In this document: piece after piece, positions 22,003 through 32,457 of the stretch | How the letters are laid out: each line of letters opens with the position of its first letter | Position numbering within the stretch: position 1 is the first letter of the stretch | Assembly (NCBI GenBank): GCA_029532415.1 | Contig: JAQOTA010000046.1 | Span: forward strand, 2,108,001-2,172,000 | DNA: 64,000 nucleotides | Direction: 5' to 3' | Origin: Marasmius tenuissimus | Taxonomy: Eukaryota > Basidiomycota > Agaricomycetes > Agaricales > Marasmiaceae | Program-made: the position numbers and the translations under genes | The notes under the pieces: generated by a model | The model's database searches: none | What the model was told of the DNA's origin: nothing | The model's input: the letters and a program-made list of their open reading frames with translations, nothing else

Positions 22003-23946
22003 TCAGTCGTCAGACCCTCGATTGTGTATATATCCCCTCAAAGCCATGCTTCCCGTAAAGTTGCCAAGATTCCCCTCCGTCAAGGGAAGAAGAACGGGCA
22101 CAAAATCGTAACCGTACAGTCTAACTTGCGACCGCGAAACCAACTCCTTCAATCGTGCTTCCAGCTTCTCGATTTCTTCAACAAGAATCGCTGGAGGTTC
22201 GGGGTATCCCTCCGCCTTTAGCTCCAGAACAAAGGAAGTGAGATCATATACTCGATTGCCACGAATGAATCCGTATAAACGTGACGTCTCGGTAGGATCC
22301 ATTTCAGGGGCCAGGACGAGAACGAACATCCAGCCCTCCGAAAAGGCTCTATCGGATGCAAAGGAGGAGCAGATCACTGGACGCTGGTACCACGGCTTGT
22401 CGCTATAATCGGCCGTGCCACCGCTCAACATTGGCATGCTTTTCGCCACATGCGCGTAATCAAATCGTTCGCGCTCGGGCATCTCCAACGCAATGACCCA
22501 ACTCTTGAACAAGTCGGCGACCGACTGCAGAACAACGGAGGGAACCAGAAGAGGGGAGGAGGCCACTGAAACTGCGAATTGGGTGGAGATGAGACCTCCT
22601 GGTCTCGAGAAGAAGAACGAAAAGGCGGGATAGCGACCCTTCCTATTGTCGGGAGAGAAAAACAACGGATGAATCAACTCGTCGACGCCAAAGAACAAGT
22701 GCCTTTCTTGTTCCAACATCGAGTTAAGATCATCCCTACTGATGGACGTGTCGTAGAGCACCAGGCGGTGAATATGAGGATGAGCCTCGAGTATCGCCCG
22801 TAGCGTTTTAACGCAGACGTATTTGTTATGAGATATGTTGAGGTACTGGATATGATGTGAAGCGTCGAGGACGGACAAGATCTCGATGAGGCGGCTGGAG
22901 GGCATCGTGAGATCTGTGAGATTGATTATATTAGGCCGACCTCCTACAATCCTCTCGATAAGACCTAACACTGTAGACTGTTCGTAGAAGGCGGTTCCTC
23001 GTCCAAGCCGGGAGTTCATGTTACGAAGAATATCCAGAATTGATGTTGCCTTCTCAGGCAAACGAAGGAAGGGTTCGAGAAACTCGAAGTTCGGTTCATT
23101 ACTCTCAACAACCTGCTGGATAGCTGGAACTAGGGTTAAATCCGTGAGAGTGGGTACGGGGACATTTTGGCCATATTCGGATATTGTATTGGATGAGGGA
23201 GAACGCCGTGAGCGTCGAAAGATTCCAGGCCAAGCTTCGGCAACAACGTTTTTTTTGACTTGCTCGAAGTAATCAACAAGACCTCGCTCGAGATGATACT
23301 TGTGGCGAGACCTCTCGCAATATTTCGTTGCGCTGATGGGACCTTTAGCACCCCAGTCGTGGCAATAAGCGGGGTTATCAGGGTCGGTGATGCCTTCGTC
23401 GTTGTCTGGAACCGTGCATGGTGACGATTGAGACTGGCTGAGCGGCCAACGCAAATTGGGAACTCTTACCCTCACTGTACGGAGCATACTGGACGTCCAA
23501 GGCTCTGTCGCCGTTGAATCCAGTAAATGGGCTAGGACTCGGTCCAAATGCTATTGCCAATAGCGAGGTGACGAAAGGACATGGGATTTTGGCGGATCCC
23601 ACTTCAATATCATCTACATCCTCAACATCTTCAACGTCTTCAACATCCTCACCATCCTCACCATCCTCGTGGGTTATCGCTCGCAGCTCCTCGCGAATGA
23701 TTTCCGCATTCCCTTTGACCTTTACTAGTTCAATAAACCGACGAGTGGCTTCTGAAACGAACTCCTTCCAGCACCTGAGAGATATGAGTCAATACTAAAC
23801 ACAAAAAATCCGGTGCTAGACAAACTCAGGTATAAGATGCTCTCTTACCATTGATGATGCCACGCTGCTGTACAGCGATAAGTGGGTCTCTTAGCGCCGG
23901 GATCCAATACACAAGCGATAACATAGGCTTGATGTCTTTGGCCCAT
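22003..23946 (-). CDS. MGQ(H/R)HQ-family protein, copy 2
   Basis: Three exons, 23946-23849, 23774-23476 and 23405-22003, give 599 aa. The start reads MGQRHQAYVIACVLDPGAK and continues TYRCTAAWHHQWCWKEF, the same arrangement as copy 1. Exon 2 contains an Asp/Glu/Val-rich tandem tract (HEDGEDGEDVEDVEDVEDV, encoded by a 9-nt minisatellite around 23625-23675) not found in the other copies. The middle holds LRR-like units (IQYLNISHNKYVCVKTLRAI, HIHRLVLYDTSISRDDLNS). The C-terminus has LKAEGYPEPPAILVEEIEKL and PLTEGNLGNFTGS. The conserved NDEGIT block lacks four or five residues present in copy 1. Function is unknown. It is intact in my model and is the best reference for the broken third copy. Confidence 0.85.
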
Positions 23947-24375
23947 ACGATCAAAGAGTTATAGAGTATAGGACACCTTGACTTGACACGTCGGAACGAG
24001 GAAGAACGAAAAGTCAAGTTCACCGTGGGAACAGTAATCAAGTTCGACTTGGGAAAAGCCACGATCATGTGGCTTGAACAAAGTATTCTTGCGGCCAATG
24101 CAGAGCCAGAGCAGGGAAGGCGAGCTCATGGACAAGCCCGAAGAAGATATTGATGAAGTTTGCCCCGATTTTCCTGATACTATCGATCGACTGCTTTTTT
24201 GGAGAACCTTTCGCAAGACCGGTTGGATCATGATGCTACAGAATTTGTACACGAATAAGGATATTGGATACAGTAATCAGCCTCCGCTGAATGTCCTTTC
24301 AATGCGATTGAGCTTTGTGAAATCGGACCCATAACCCTCCCTATGCATAGCCGATGTCAGTTTTCGGTCCCAGTT
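23947..24375. other. Intergenic, promoter of copy 2
   Basis: No gene is supported. Bases 23947-24060 are conserved with 21212-21333 upstream of the broken third copy, so they probably hold shared promoter sequence. The rest lies between this promoter and the 3' end of the P450 gene. Confidence 0.5.
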
Positions 24376-26659
24376 TCATACAGAGTCGCACACCGAACTA
24401 ACCTTGACAAACAGGGTCAGGGCAGACCCTGGCCATATTCTTTCCACCGCCTGACGGCCTTTTCGGTGCTGCCACTCTTCCGGAGGAAGTGACCCGCTCG
24501 GTTGAGCGTCTGGCGCAAGAGTGAATGACTCGAACTGTTGCAAAAGCCTCACAAGGAAATATGAAGCCTCGTTATACGCGTAATTTTGTCCGACGCACTG
24601 CGAACCATGGTAAGTACGGGACCCCTGGGTTATTGCCACAAAACCGAACAAGAAACTCACTATTCTAGGACCAGCGCTGAAGGGTGTGAATATCGTGGGA
24701 TTGGCGACAAAACGGGATATACGGGCAGGGTCAATCCACCTATTAGGATCAAACTTATCCGCATCTGGGCCCCACAGTGCAGTATTCCGCTGTACGAGGA
24801 GCGGGAAGAACATAACGGGCGTTCCTGCTGGGATATACAGTGGTTGGTTATCCCTGGAATGATTGTAGGTTGGGTCTGGAGGAGGTAGTGTACACGAGTG
24901 ACGGCATTCTCGAACGTTCAGCGGGACGGGGGGAAAGAGTCGAAGGGTTTCATTGATAACAGCTCGCACTAGAAGCATTCAACATTAGTTAAGGATCAGA
25001 AATGAGCGAAGAGTGAGCTCACTATACTTCAGTTCTCTTATTTGGCCGTAAGTCGGCGTATTGGATACCCCGCAATGCTCGAGCACCTCGGCTCTCAGTT
25101 TGTGTGCCACATCGGGATAGAGCGCCATGAAATATGTGATATATGTTAGAAGGCATGCGGTCTGCTCGTGTGCATACGTTAGTATCCATACCCTGACAGG
25201 AAACAAGTGTGACTTACCGTGTCTCTGGACGCTAGAAGCAGACTGAGTAGCTGGTCCCGTATAAGCACAGGGTCTGGATACGGGATATTAGTATCCCACG
25301 TTAGCACACATTGAGTAAAAGACATACCATCAGTACTCTCCGTCAAATGCTGTAGGAAGGTTTTCTCCGCGATCGGGCTGACGACACCAGCATGCATCAT
25401 ACGCGCCTTCTCCGATAACGCGTCCCTAACCAGAGGATCCAGCCAATTATGTATGGTCTCAGTGTTCTTAGCGTTTTTATCTCCGAACAGCTCGAACAGA
25501 GGCCAGAATCGACCCAGTCTCCCTCGACCCGTGGCCACTTGTTGTGCCGTCTCAAATGCATGTGCAAACGAACCCCACGAATCCTCGGTAGCAGACCCTT
25601 TCGGGCTCATCGTAGTCTTGCCAGGGGTCGGGAGCGAAGCAGACAGCGTATCCAGGTTTCTTCCGAATAGAAAGTCCGACGCGGCATCGATAGTGAATCG
25701 GGAGTATAGGTCCTGAGCATCGAATGGCTGGTCCGTAGAGGTAGCTTCTGATATGATGGAAATCGTCCTGGAAGAATAATTCTCGAATGTCTCGAAGTCC
25801 GATATCCGTTCACGCGCGAAGAACGGGCGAGTGTTTGCGCGGTGCTGCCAAATATCGATACGGTCTCAGGAGGGGGTTCGTTTGAATAAGGGCAATAACC
25901 ACGAACCATACGCCACATCTAAGGGGCGGGCGCAAAAGTCAGGTGTGTATTAGGAAAACGAAGGGCGGGCGGGAGAACTCACCTCATCATCTCGGTTGAA
26001 TATGCCTTGGCCCAAAAATTTCTCCCTAAGGCAATTGGTCAGAACGCGGCTTATGGGGCAAGGGAAAGCGACCTACATTCGTTCTTTCTGATATTTCCCT
26101 CGCCAGAAGTTGTTGAAACCGGTGGCCATGATATATTTGGTGTGTTCCTGGTCCATCGTGATTATCTGGGCAAGACGTCAGCCTCAATTCACACCAACGT
26201 TAAGATTGCGAAAGGTGTATAAGGCACTAATCTAAATTCCGAGGATGGAAGAAAACATGTCAGTGAAGTATGACGCACCGTGTCAGACCAAAGGATCCTG
26301 GTATTGAGTGTAGTGGTTTGATATTCTTCAAACAGTTGCAAGTAGACGTCGAGGAGATAGCTCGTCTTGAATGACTTCATCATCTTCAGCAAGACATCGA
26401 TGTTTCCTGGCCATTTACCCCTGACGCAAGGTATCTCTTTGGCACCCAGCTGGTACCTGGCGTTCGCGTGAATCAGACGCGTAAGGAGACCTTTAGAGAA
26501 GGCCCAAAGGACAATGAAGAGGAGATAGGAAGGCAACGGTAGTATCCATCCAAGGCGGACATCGTACTGGTAGAGGAGTCCCCTCAACACGAGGGAGGGA
26601 AGGACTAGTAGATAAAAGAGATCGAGGAAGAGTCTCGTCCGATAATCTCCTGGTTGCAT
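24376..26659 (-). CDS. Cytochrome P450, CYP63-like
   Basis: Nine exons give 588 aa: 26659-26279, 26165-26077, 26025-25983, 25918-25907, 25844-25328, 25273-25218, 25161-25023, 24968-24661 and 24597-24376. Exon 4 is only 12 nt. It is a heme-thiolate monooxygenase, probably anchored in the ER by N-terminal hydrophobic helices (LFYLLVLPSLVLRGLLY, WILPLPSYLLFIVLWAF). Family motifs are all present: I-helix ASRDTT, ExxR in YMRAVINETLRLFPPVP, DKFDPNRWIDP, and the heme loop FSAGPRICVGQ, whose Cys codon comes directly after the last intron. The overall pattern recalls the CYP63 family of wood- and litter-decay basidiomycetes, but I assign the family only tentatively. I chose the ATG beginning MQPGDYRTRL; an in-frame start 30 codons upstream (26749) is possible. 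Confidence 0.9.
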
Positions 26660-29600
26660 CGTTTGGGTGAGCTTTAGTGGGAAGGGAAGTAGAATCCTGG
26701 ATACCCACTTCGCAAATTTGGTTTGTACCTTTATATACTGGGAAGGCATGTTTCAACAAACGAATAAAGAAAGGGACGCATGGTCACTCGCCGGTGAGAA
26801 AACCCCCATACGAAACGGTCCATAGGCCTTCCGATCCCGTGAGCATGGTATCAATGAATGAGAGGAAGAAGAAACACGTTTTTTTTTTTCGAGCATCTGT
26901 CACCATGTCGGGGATTTAAGACGGCCGATGCTTGATGCGTTATCCGTTACGTTTCGCATCATAGGCGTGGAATATGGCGCACCAGTTCTTCAATGGATCT
27001 ATGTGTATGGTTATGGTCTTTCTGATGGACGAGATGTGAATATATTGTACCAACACGAAGTGTCCAGGAATACTTACCGCAATCACCAAAGGTAGTCGGA
27101 GACTCTGGATCCGATCTCGTTTCGGTGCAAAACCAGGATGCCCATGCTTTTTTCATGAAACAGAATCGAACTCTAAGCAAAGTCATGGCTGATGCAGAAT
27201 TGGGCCATTTCGATCATCTTCCGATATCCGGTAGCGCCAGACAGTCAACGAGGATCCTCAGTATACTCCGGATCCAATGTCGGTGTATTATGGTTACCGG
27301 CGGCTGGCGCTCAGCGACCGAGTATACGCGCAGTCGCCCGTCGATTTCCGTCCGGCCTGGAAAATCTCGGAGGTGATGAGAACGGAAGTCATGATTGTGG
27401 TATAGTTATGCCGCCGACATTATTTGCCCAAGCACTGAGGATCGACGTAGCGGGGTAGAAAATCGACCGTACCTCTGCGGAGGGCTAGAATCAGGAACCG
27501 AGGAATTGGATGAGAAAAAACCCTTACACGATGGAGCTGTCTCCACGCTAATGAATGTCAGCACGGTGCTGCGGTCTCGATCCTTTTTTCGCTTGATGAT
27601 GGATGGAACAGCCACAATCTGACATCTCTCGAGACACCAATGCAATCAAAGCACTGTGAGTCAGGGAGGGCGACAATATGCCGAACACTGAAACGAGAGG
27701 TCGTCGAGTGCTCGCACAGGGGGCAGTCCGAGTTTGATGCCTGCGAACAGCTTTGAGTAAAGATGACACATACATCTTTTTTCACGAACCTGACTATCAA
27801 TGCCTCGAGTCTCGGACACTCGACTCCGGTGGACCGGAATCACTATCCGTTCTTCCGCGTCGAACGAGAGCGAACCAGCACATCAATGACATGCTTGCCC
27901 CTACGGACGTGATGCTACATGAAAGCCTTCATGTCAGGAGGTAAAGAAGAATAGATCAACGAAACATACCCATACGAAGAACCCGTTTGTAGTTCCACGA
28001 GTCCCGCAAAGCCCCGTATTACTCGAAACCTTGCCCAATTCGAGATACTTACGTTCGGAATGAACGATATCCAGTAGCTCTCGTTGATCCAAAAGGGTAG
28101 CCTTTGCTGTCAAACTAAGTGCCGGAGCTTCCTCAAAGCGACCTGCATCTGGGTATACGCAAGACGTATTGCGCGCTCAGATAACGGAGGCGTCTGTTGG
28201 CAGTGGCACTTTGTCAATACCGATTCGAGGTAATCGCTGTATTCAAAGTTGTATGTGTCCCTCAGTCTCGGAGATTTGATGAATCGTGTTCATCGGACTC
28301 GGAGGTCGATGCACGGTATGAGGATGTAAGAATAGGACGCTATGCAGGGGTTTAGTGGTGGTGGTTCAGGTCGGAGTCGAACAAAGTCCAGCCAGCAAGT
28401 CAGCAAGCGCTGGCAACGACGATTTTCGATATTCCAGGCAGACTGCTTGTAGCACATGGTCAAAAAATTCAACTAGCCGCGCGATACGCGATCCCGACAT
28501 GACCCTTAAGAGCAAAAGGTGGCCAACGGATCGAGCCTGGCTTCGAAGGGAGACTTGTGCAGGGCTAATACGAGGAATAACGGCAATGGCCTTAGGACAG
28601 GAATGGTAGTCTGTGATTCTGTGGGGTGCTGGAACTTGGGTCCAGCGACCATGCTAAATGTGGAAAAAAGGGAGTGAAGTCGATTCATCCGAATCCGATA
28701 TTTTGCGTCACCAAAGTGGAATCGGCATGAGGCTGGGAACTTCTGCATGAACTTCTGCATAAGCAGCGAGCAAGATGTGTGCAACAGTTGATGTACCTTG
28801 TCCCTCACTGGCGGCCGCGAGCTGATCCCGATATCATCTAAAGCAGTCCTTTAGCCCACACGTTCTCTTAGAAGACTGAACTTGCGGATCTGAGTATGTG
28901 AGAAGGTTTCACGCCAGTTCGAGGTGGTGAACTTCCAGTTGATCTTGATACCGTTGGATCGGAGGCAGTCCTGAGACCAGCTCCAGAACTTCGAGCTCTC
29001 AGTGCCACAGTATGTACATCGCGAGGTGCTAGGTTCAGTTTGAACGTCGACAAGAGAGTAGAGACAGTGACGAGCGTTGAGGGAGTTCAGGTCCAGGAGA
29101 GTTCTAGAGCTTTGGCCACGTGTCGCGGGCATCGAGTTACCAAATTTGGCGTGCGCGGCAACTCTGCCGGCCATCCGGAGGGCTCTCCCATCTTACCTGA
29201 GTTACAGTTGTAGCGTAGTCAGCCAATTTTATCACTTATCACTTATCCCATCGTCTCCTCTCCATCCGACACGACTCGGATCTCCGCAAGCTCCTCATAC
29301 TGCTACTCACTACGTGGACGACGAGGACTCTTGAAATCCGAGATCTGGCGCACTGGTAGGACTGATCAGTATCAGTCACCCTTCGGAGTGATGCTTGTGA
29401 TAAGGTACGGTACGCATCAATACTTAGCATCAGCCCGATTCTTCTAACTACGATACCACGAACTTTTGCCTCCTCATGACTACCCTTTCAAAGTTCTGAT
29501 TACACAGATCAAGACCCAAAGGACTGGGGACAATATTATCTACACGATGCGATAGAAACAAGTATCCGAAGCAGCTCAAATACTATAACATCCACTACGA

Positions 29601-30381
29601 TCGCCGAGAGGACCATAACGAACTCAAAAACAACATAGGGCACTACTAGTGGAACTATCCTATCGCCAATCCGGGACGTTGATGTTTTGGGTGCCACAAG
29701 TGAGAATCGAATTACGTCGATGAACAATGAGATGGCGCTTGGATGGCGTAGCGAGAAGAGATCGCGCAAAACTCATGCACAAATTCTAGAATAAGGTGAC
29801 AGTCTCAACCAGGGTAACTCAACATAGATCATCGCCGTCAAGTATTATTGATATCTTTTTCTCACTATCTCCTCATCCTCACACACGCTTGATCTTCTCC
29901 ACGACATGGAAGTGGTGTGTACATAGGGGATATCCGAACCGTTTTAACGCCAGTGCCAGGTTGCCAAGTCTTGTTCTGGACAAGTTTCTCCGTCGCCAAA
30001 TTGCTTTTCTCGAGCAGAGGACTGACGAGGCGTCCATAGATTTGTATCTCCACGTTGGAGTTATAGAGCAAGTGTTCTTCAACTATCGACGATCTCATGA
30101 GGCTCGATCAATATTCGTACTTGCTGCAAACAGCTCGGACGCTACAAGCCCTCGGTCCTCGCATGGCGATATATTTCTATCACCTCGACAGCACAAATGG
30201 TATCTGTCATGCGCGGGGCAGTATTGTGTAGGGCTCGAGCGTATCTCAGACCATTGCATTCTGCCACCCCCGCCACTAATACCATCATTATTCTCTCCTC
30301 TCAACTCCTCTAACTCCTGGTCGCTTTTGCCACACTTCGCTCTTCCCTATCCATTCGGCGTATCTCTCGTGGCAACTCAAA
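26660..30381. other. Gene-poor stretch with faint relics
   Basis: No intact gene is supported in 3.7 kb. One minus-strand stretch (about 28250-28060) reads as a possible exon (YLESVLTKCHCQQTPPLSER, then RAIRLAYTQMQVALRKLRHL) with one in-frame stop and a GTAAGT donor at its end (28051). An open frame at 28851-29174 (minus) contains an isolated CTYCG and nothing I recognise. These may be relics of lost genes. There is no tandem repeat or MITE that I can see. Confidence 0.4.
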
Positions 30382-31890
30382 TATGGTGGAAAACGACTAC
30401 ATCGGGACACGCAGAACAACTCAGGGATAACTACAATGCTAACGACCAGAATGTCAATCACGTTGACTGCAACTTCGTGACAAACTTCACTACAGCAACC
30501 TTCAATCGTGAGTCATGACACCGTCCTTCCTCTGGTCAAGAATTATCCTAACCTTGGCCCGTTCTAGCCCTCAAGAGTCCCTGGGACCTAGTAGCAGGCG
30601 TTGGAGCTTCCCATATCGCCGAATACCAGGTGACTCCCTTGGAGGGACCCGTGAACACTGAAGACGTCTTCAAGGAGATTTCGGGCTGGCATGTCGGCAA
30701 AGGGAACTTCTCCATCTGTTGGATCACCGGCGCGGCAGGCACTGGAAAGTTCGCCATCGTAACGTCTACTAAAAAGCGGGAGGAAAACAGCTTCTTTCTC
30801 TTTCGGTCCGATCCCAATGGAATACTTCCGCCACCCCTATGCCTATCATTGCCCACAGCCTTGCCTCAGCCACTCTGCCATGCGACGTGCAATCGAACAA
30901 AAAATCTCGAGTGATCCGACAATCTTAGAAACCCGGCTGGAAGACCAGTTTCGCGAGCTCGTTGTCAAACCTACCCTGAAATCACATGGATCTGGCAGCT
31001 CCCATGGACTTTCTGTGCCGTGGTTCCATTATTCGCGTCGCTAGAAGTCATATGAGCTTTCTTCAAGATTCTTTCCGCAGTCGAGCCATTGGCAAGTCTC
31101 AATATCGTCACCATCGATAGATTGGACGGATGTGGGTACGAGGACACGCAGACGCGCGTTCTCTCTATGATCCGGGGCGCATCTTGACGACCTCGGCTCC
31201 CATCGCGATTCCTGATGTACAGCCGCCCTGAATATGGATCCAGGAGATTTTCAGCGATGCACCTCTTTCTCACCTCCTGAAGGTCATCGCGTTGGATCAT
31301 GATTCACACATGTCTGGAAAGGACGTGATTAACAACTCCCTCATCACTTTCGGAAAATATCAGCAGTTCCAAGTACGAACAAGTGGAGTTCCCTACTCCC
31401 TGGCCATCGAAGGAGGACCTTGAGAATTTGGCTGAGGACCTGCACACCTGCACAGATTGGTGATACGTGCGTATCATAAACCTGGGATGTAGCTTCGCAT
31501 TAAAATCAATACTCCACAGGCAATAGAGCTATATCACGAGCTGGACGCTCTGTATCGCGTTATCCTCAACTCCAATTCTGACCAAGACCAGCTCCTTTCT
31601 CTCCTTGCTGCCATCTTCATCCTTCCTCCTCATTTGGGTCCGTCCCACGTACGGATTGAACTCCTTGTAGTGCATTCGGGACAAGTCGCTCTGACATTCC
31701 GAGAGAGCGAGAAAGCGATCGAAGTAGTATACCGCACCTTGTTTCAGGATTCCAGGAATACTTTGTTGATCAGACGAGATCGCGTCACCTCTACATCGAC
31801 ATACCAGCGTGGAAATATGACTTTGCGGAAAAATGGCTCATCAAGATCTCAGCCAGTAGGCTCCGGACTCATAGGTGCAAAACCGTAGCT
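30382..31890 (+). pseudogene. Degraded NACHT NTPase gene
   Basis: Homology to the NACHT genes at 32458-35068 and 46950-49736 runs through several frames. The N-terminal motif NDQNVNHVDCNFVTNF (near 30440-30490) is followed by an intron (30508-30566). Then comes VAGVGASHIAEYQV and a Walker A-like WITGAAGTGKFAI, in which the Ser/Thr after the Lys is replaced by Phe. SFFLFRSDP is followed by frameshifts near 30815 and 30900. A Walker B remnant reads VTIDRLDGCGYEDTQ near 31110. The later part (ELDALYRVILNSNSDQDQLL, about 31540-31600) matches the helical region downstream of NACHT. Several stops and shifts make it non-functional. Confidence 0.85.
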
Positions 31891-32457
31891 TTTGCACCAA
31901 TTATTACGAGAACTTACTGACGCACGCGTTTAAGTCCCGCCTTATTCCGTAGCCCTGAGACTTGCGAAGATTAGGTCCCACGAATCTTAGCAAAGTGGAT
32001 CAGCAAGAGAGCCACGAAACCTTTTTAGCTTAGCATATTGAAAGTTGCTGATTAGTAGGCCTGTAATCGACTTATCTGTGACGATGGCAAGCATGTACAT
32101 ACATGCTTGCCATCGTCAGATAGGGATACTGCTTCACGTCTAAGACTAGATGTGCGCACGACGCGGCTCGGGATCCTTGAAGCTTGCTAAACCCTTGAAC
32201 TCGCCACGCGACTGGCACCCAAAAAGCTATGTTGTGTTTGGAAAACAACAATTAATTCTGAACGCAAGAAATCACAAAAGTTTTTATGGTTTTTCCGATA
32301 GCTCTGAAAACCTATGCTGCAGCAGAAAAATTTACCGGGAGTCCCCGTAATGGTTTCAATGCCAGGTTTCCTCAGTGGTCTCCCCAGACTCTGTCCCGTC
32401 CAGTGCCCCGGCACCTTTCTCTCCGGGCCCGGGCAAGATCCTGGCCTCTTCCGGCAG
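31891..32457. other. Intergenic with a 40-bp hairpin
   Basis: This lies between the relic NACHT gene and the 3' end of the next NACHT pseudogene. No gene was seen. It contains a near-perfect 40-bp palindrome (32079-32118). Confidence 0.5.
32079..32118. repeat. 40-bp near-perfect palindrome
   Basis: Nineteen bases (TGACGATGGCAAGCATGTA) are followed after two bases (CA) by their exact reverse complement. It could form a strong hairpin, be the excision scar of an element, or be a binding site for a dimeric protein. Confidence 0.9.

Noticed and set aside
26880..26892. Poly-T tract upstream of the P450 gene as a Pol III terminator
   Set aside because: No tRNA or other Pol III gene precedes it on either strand.
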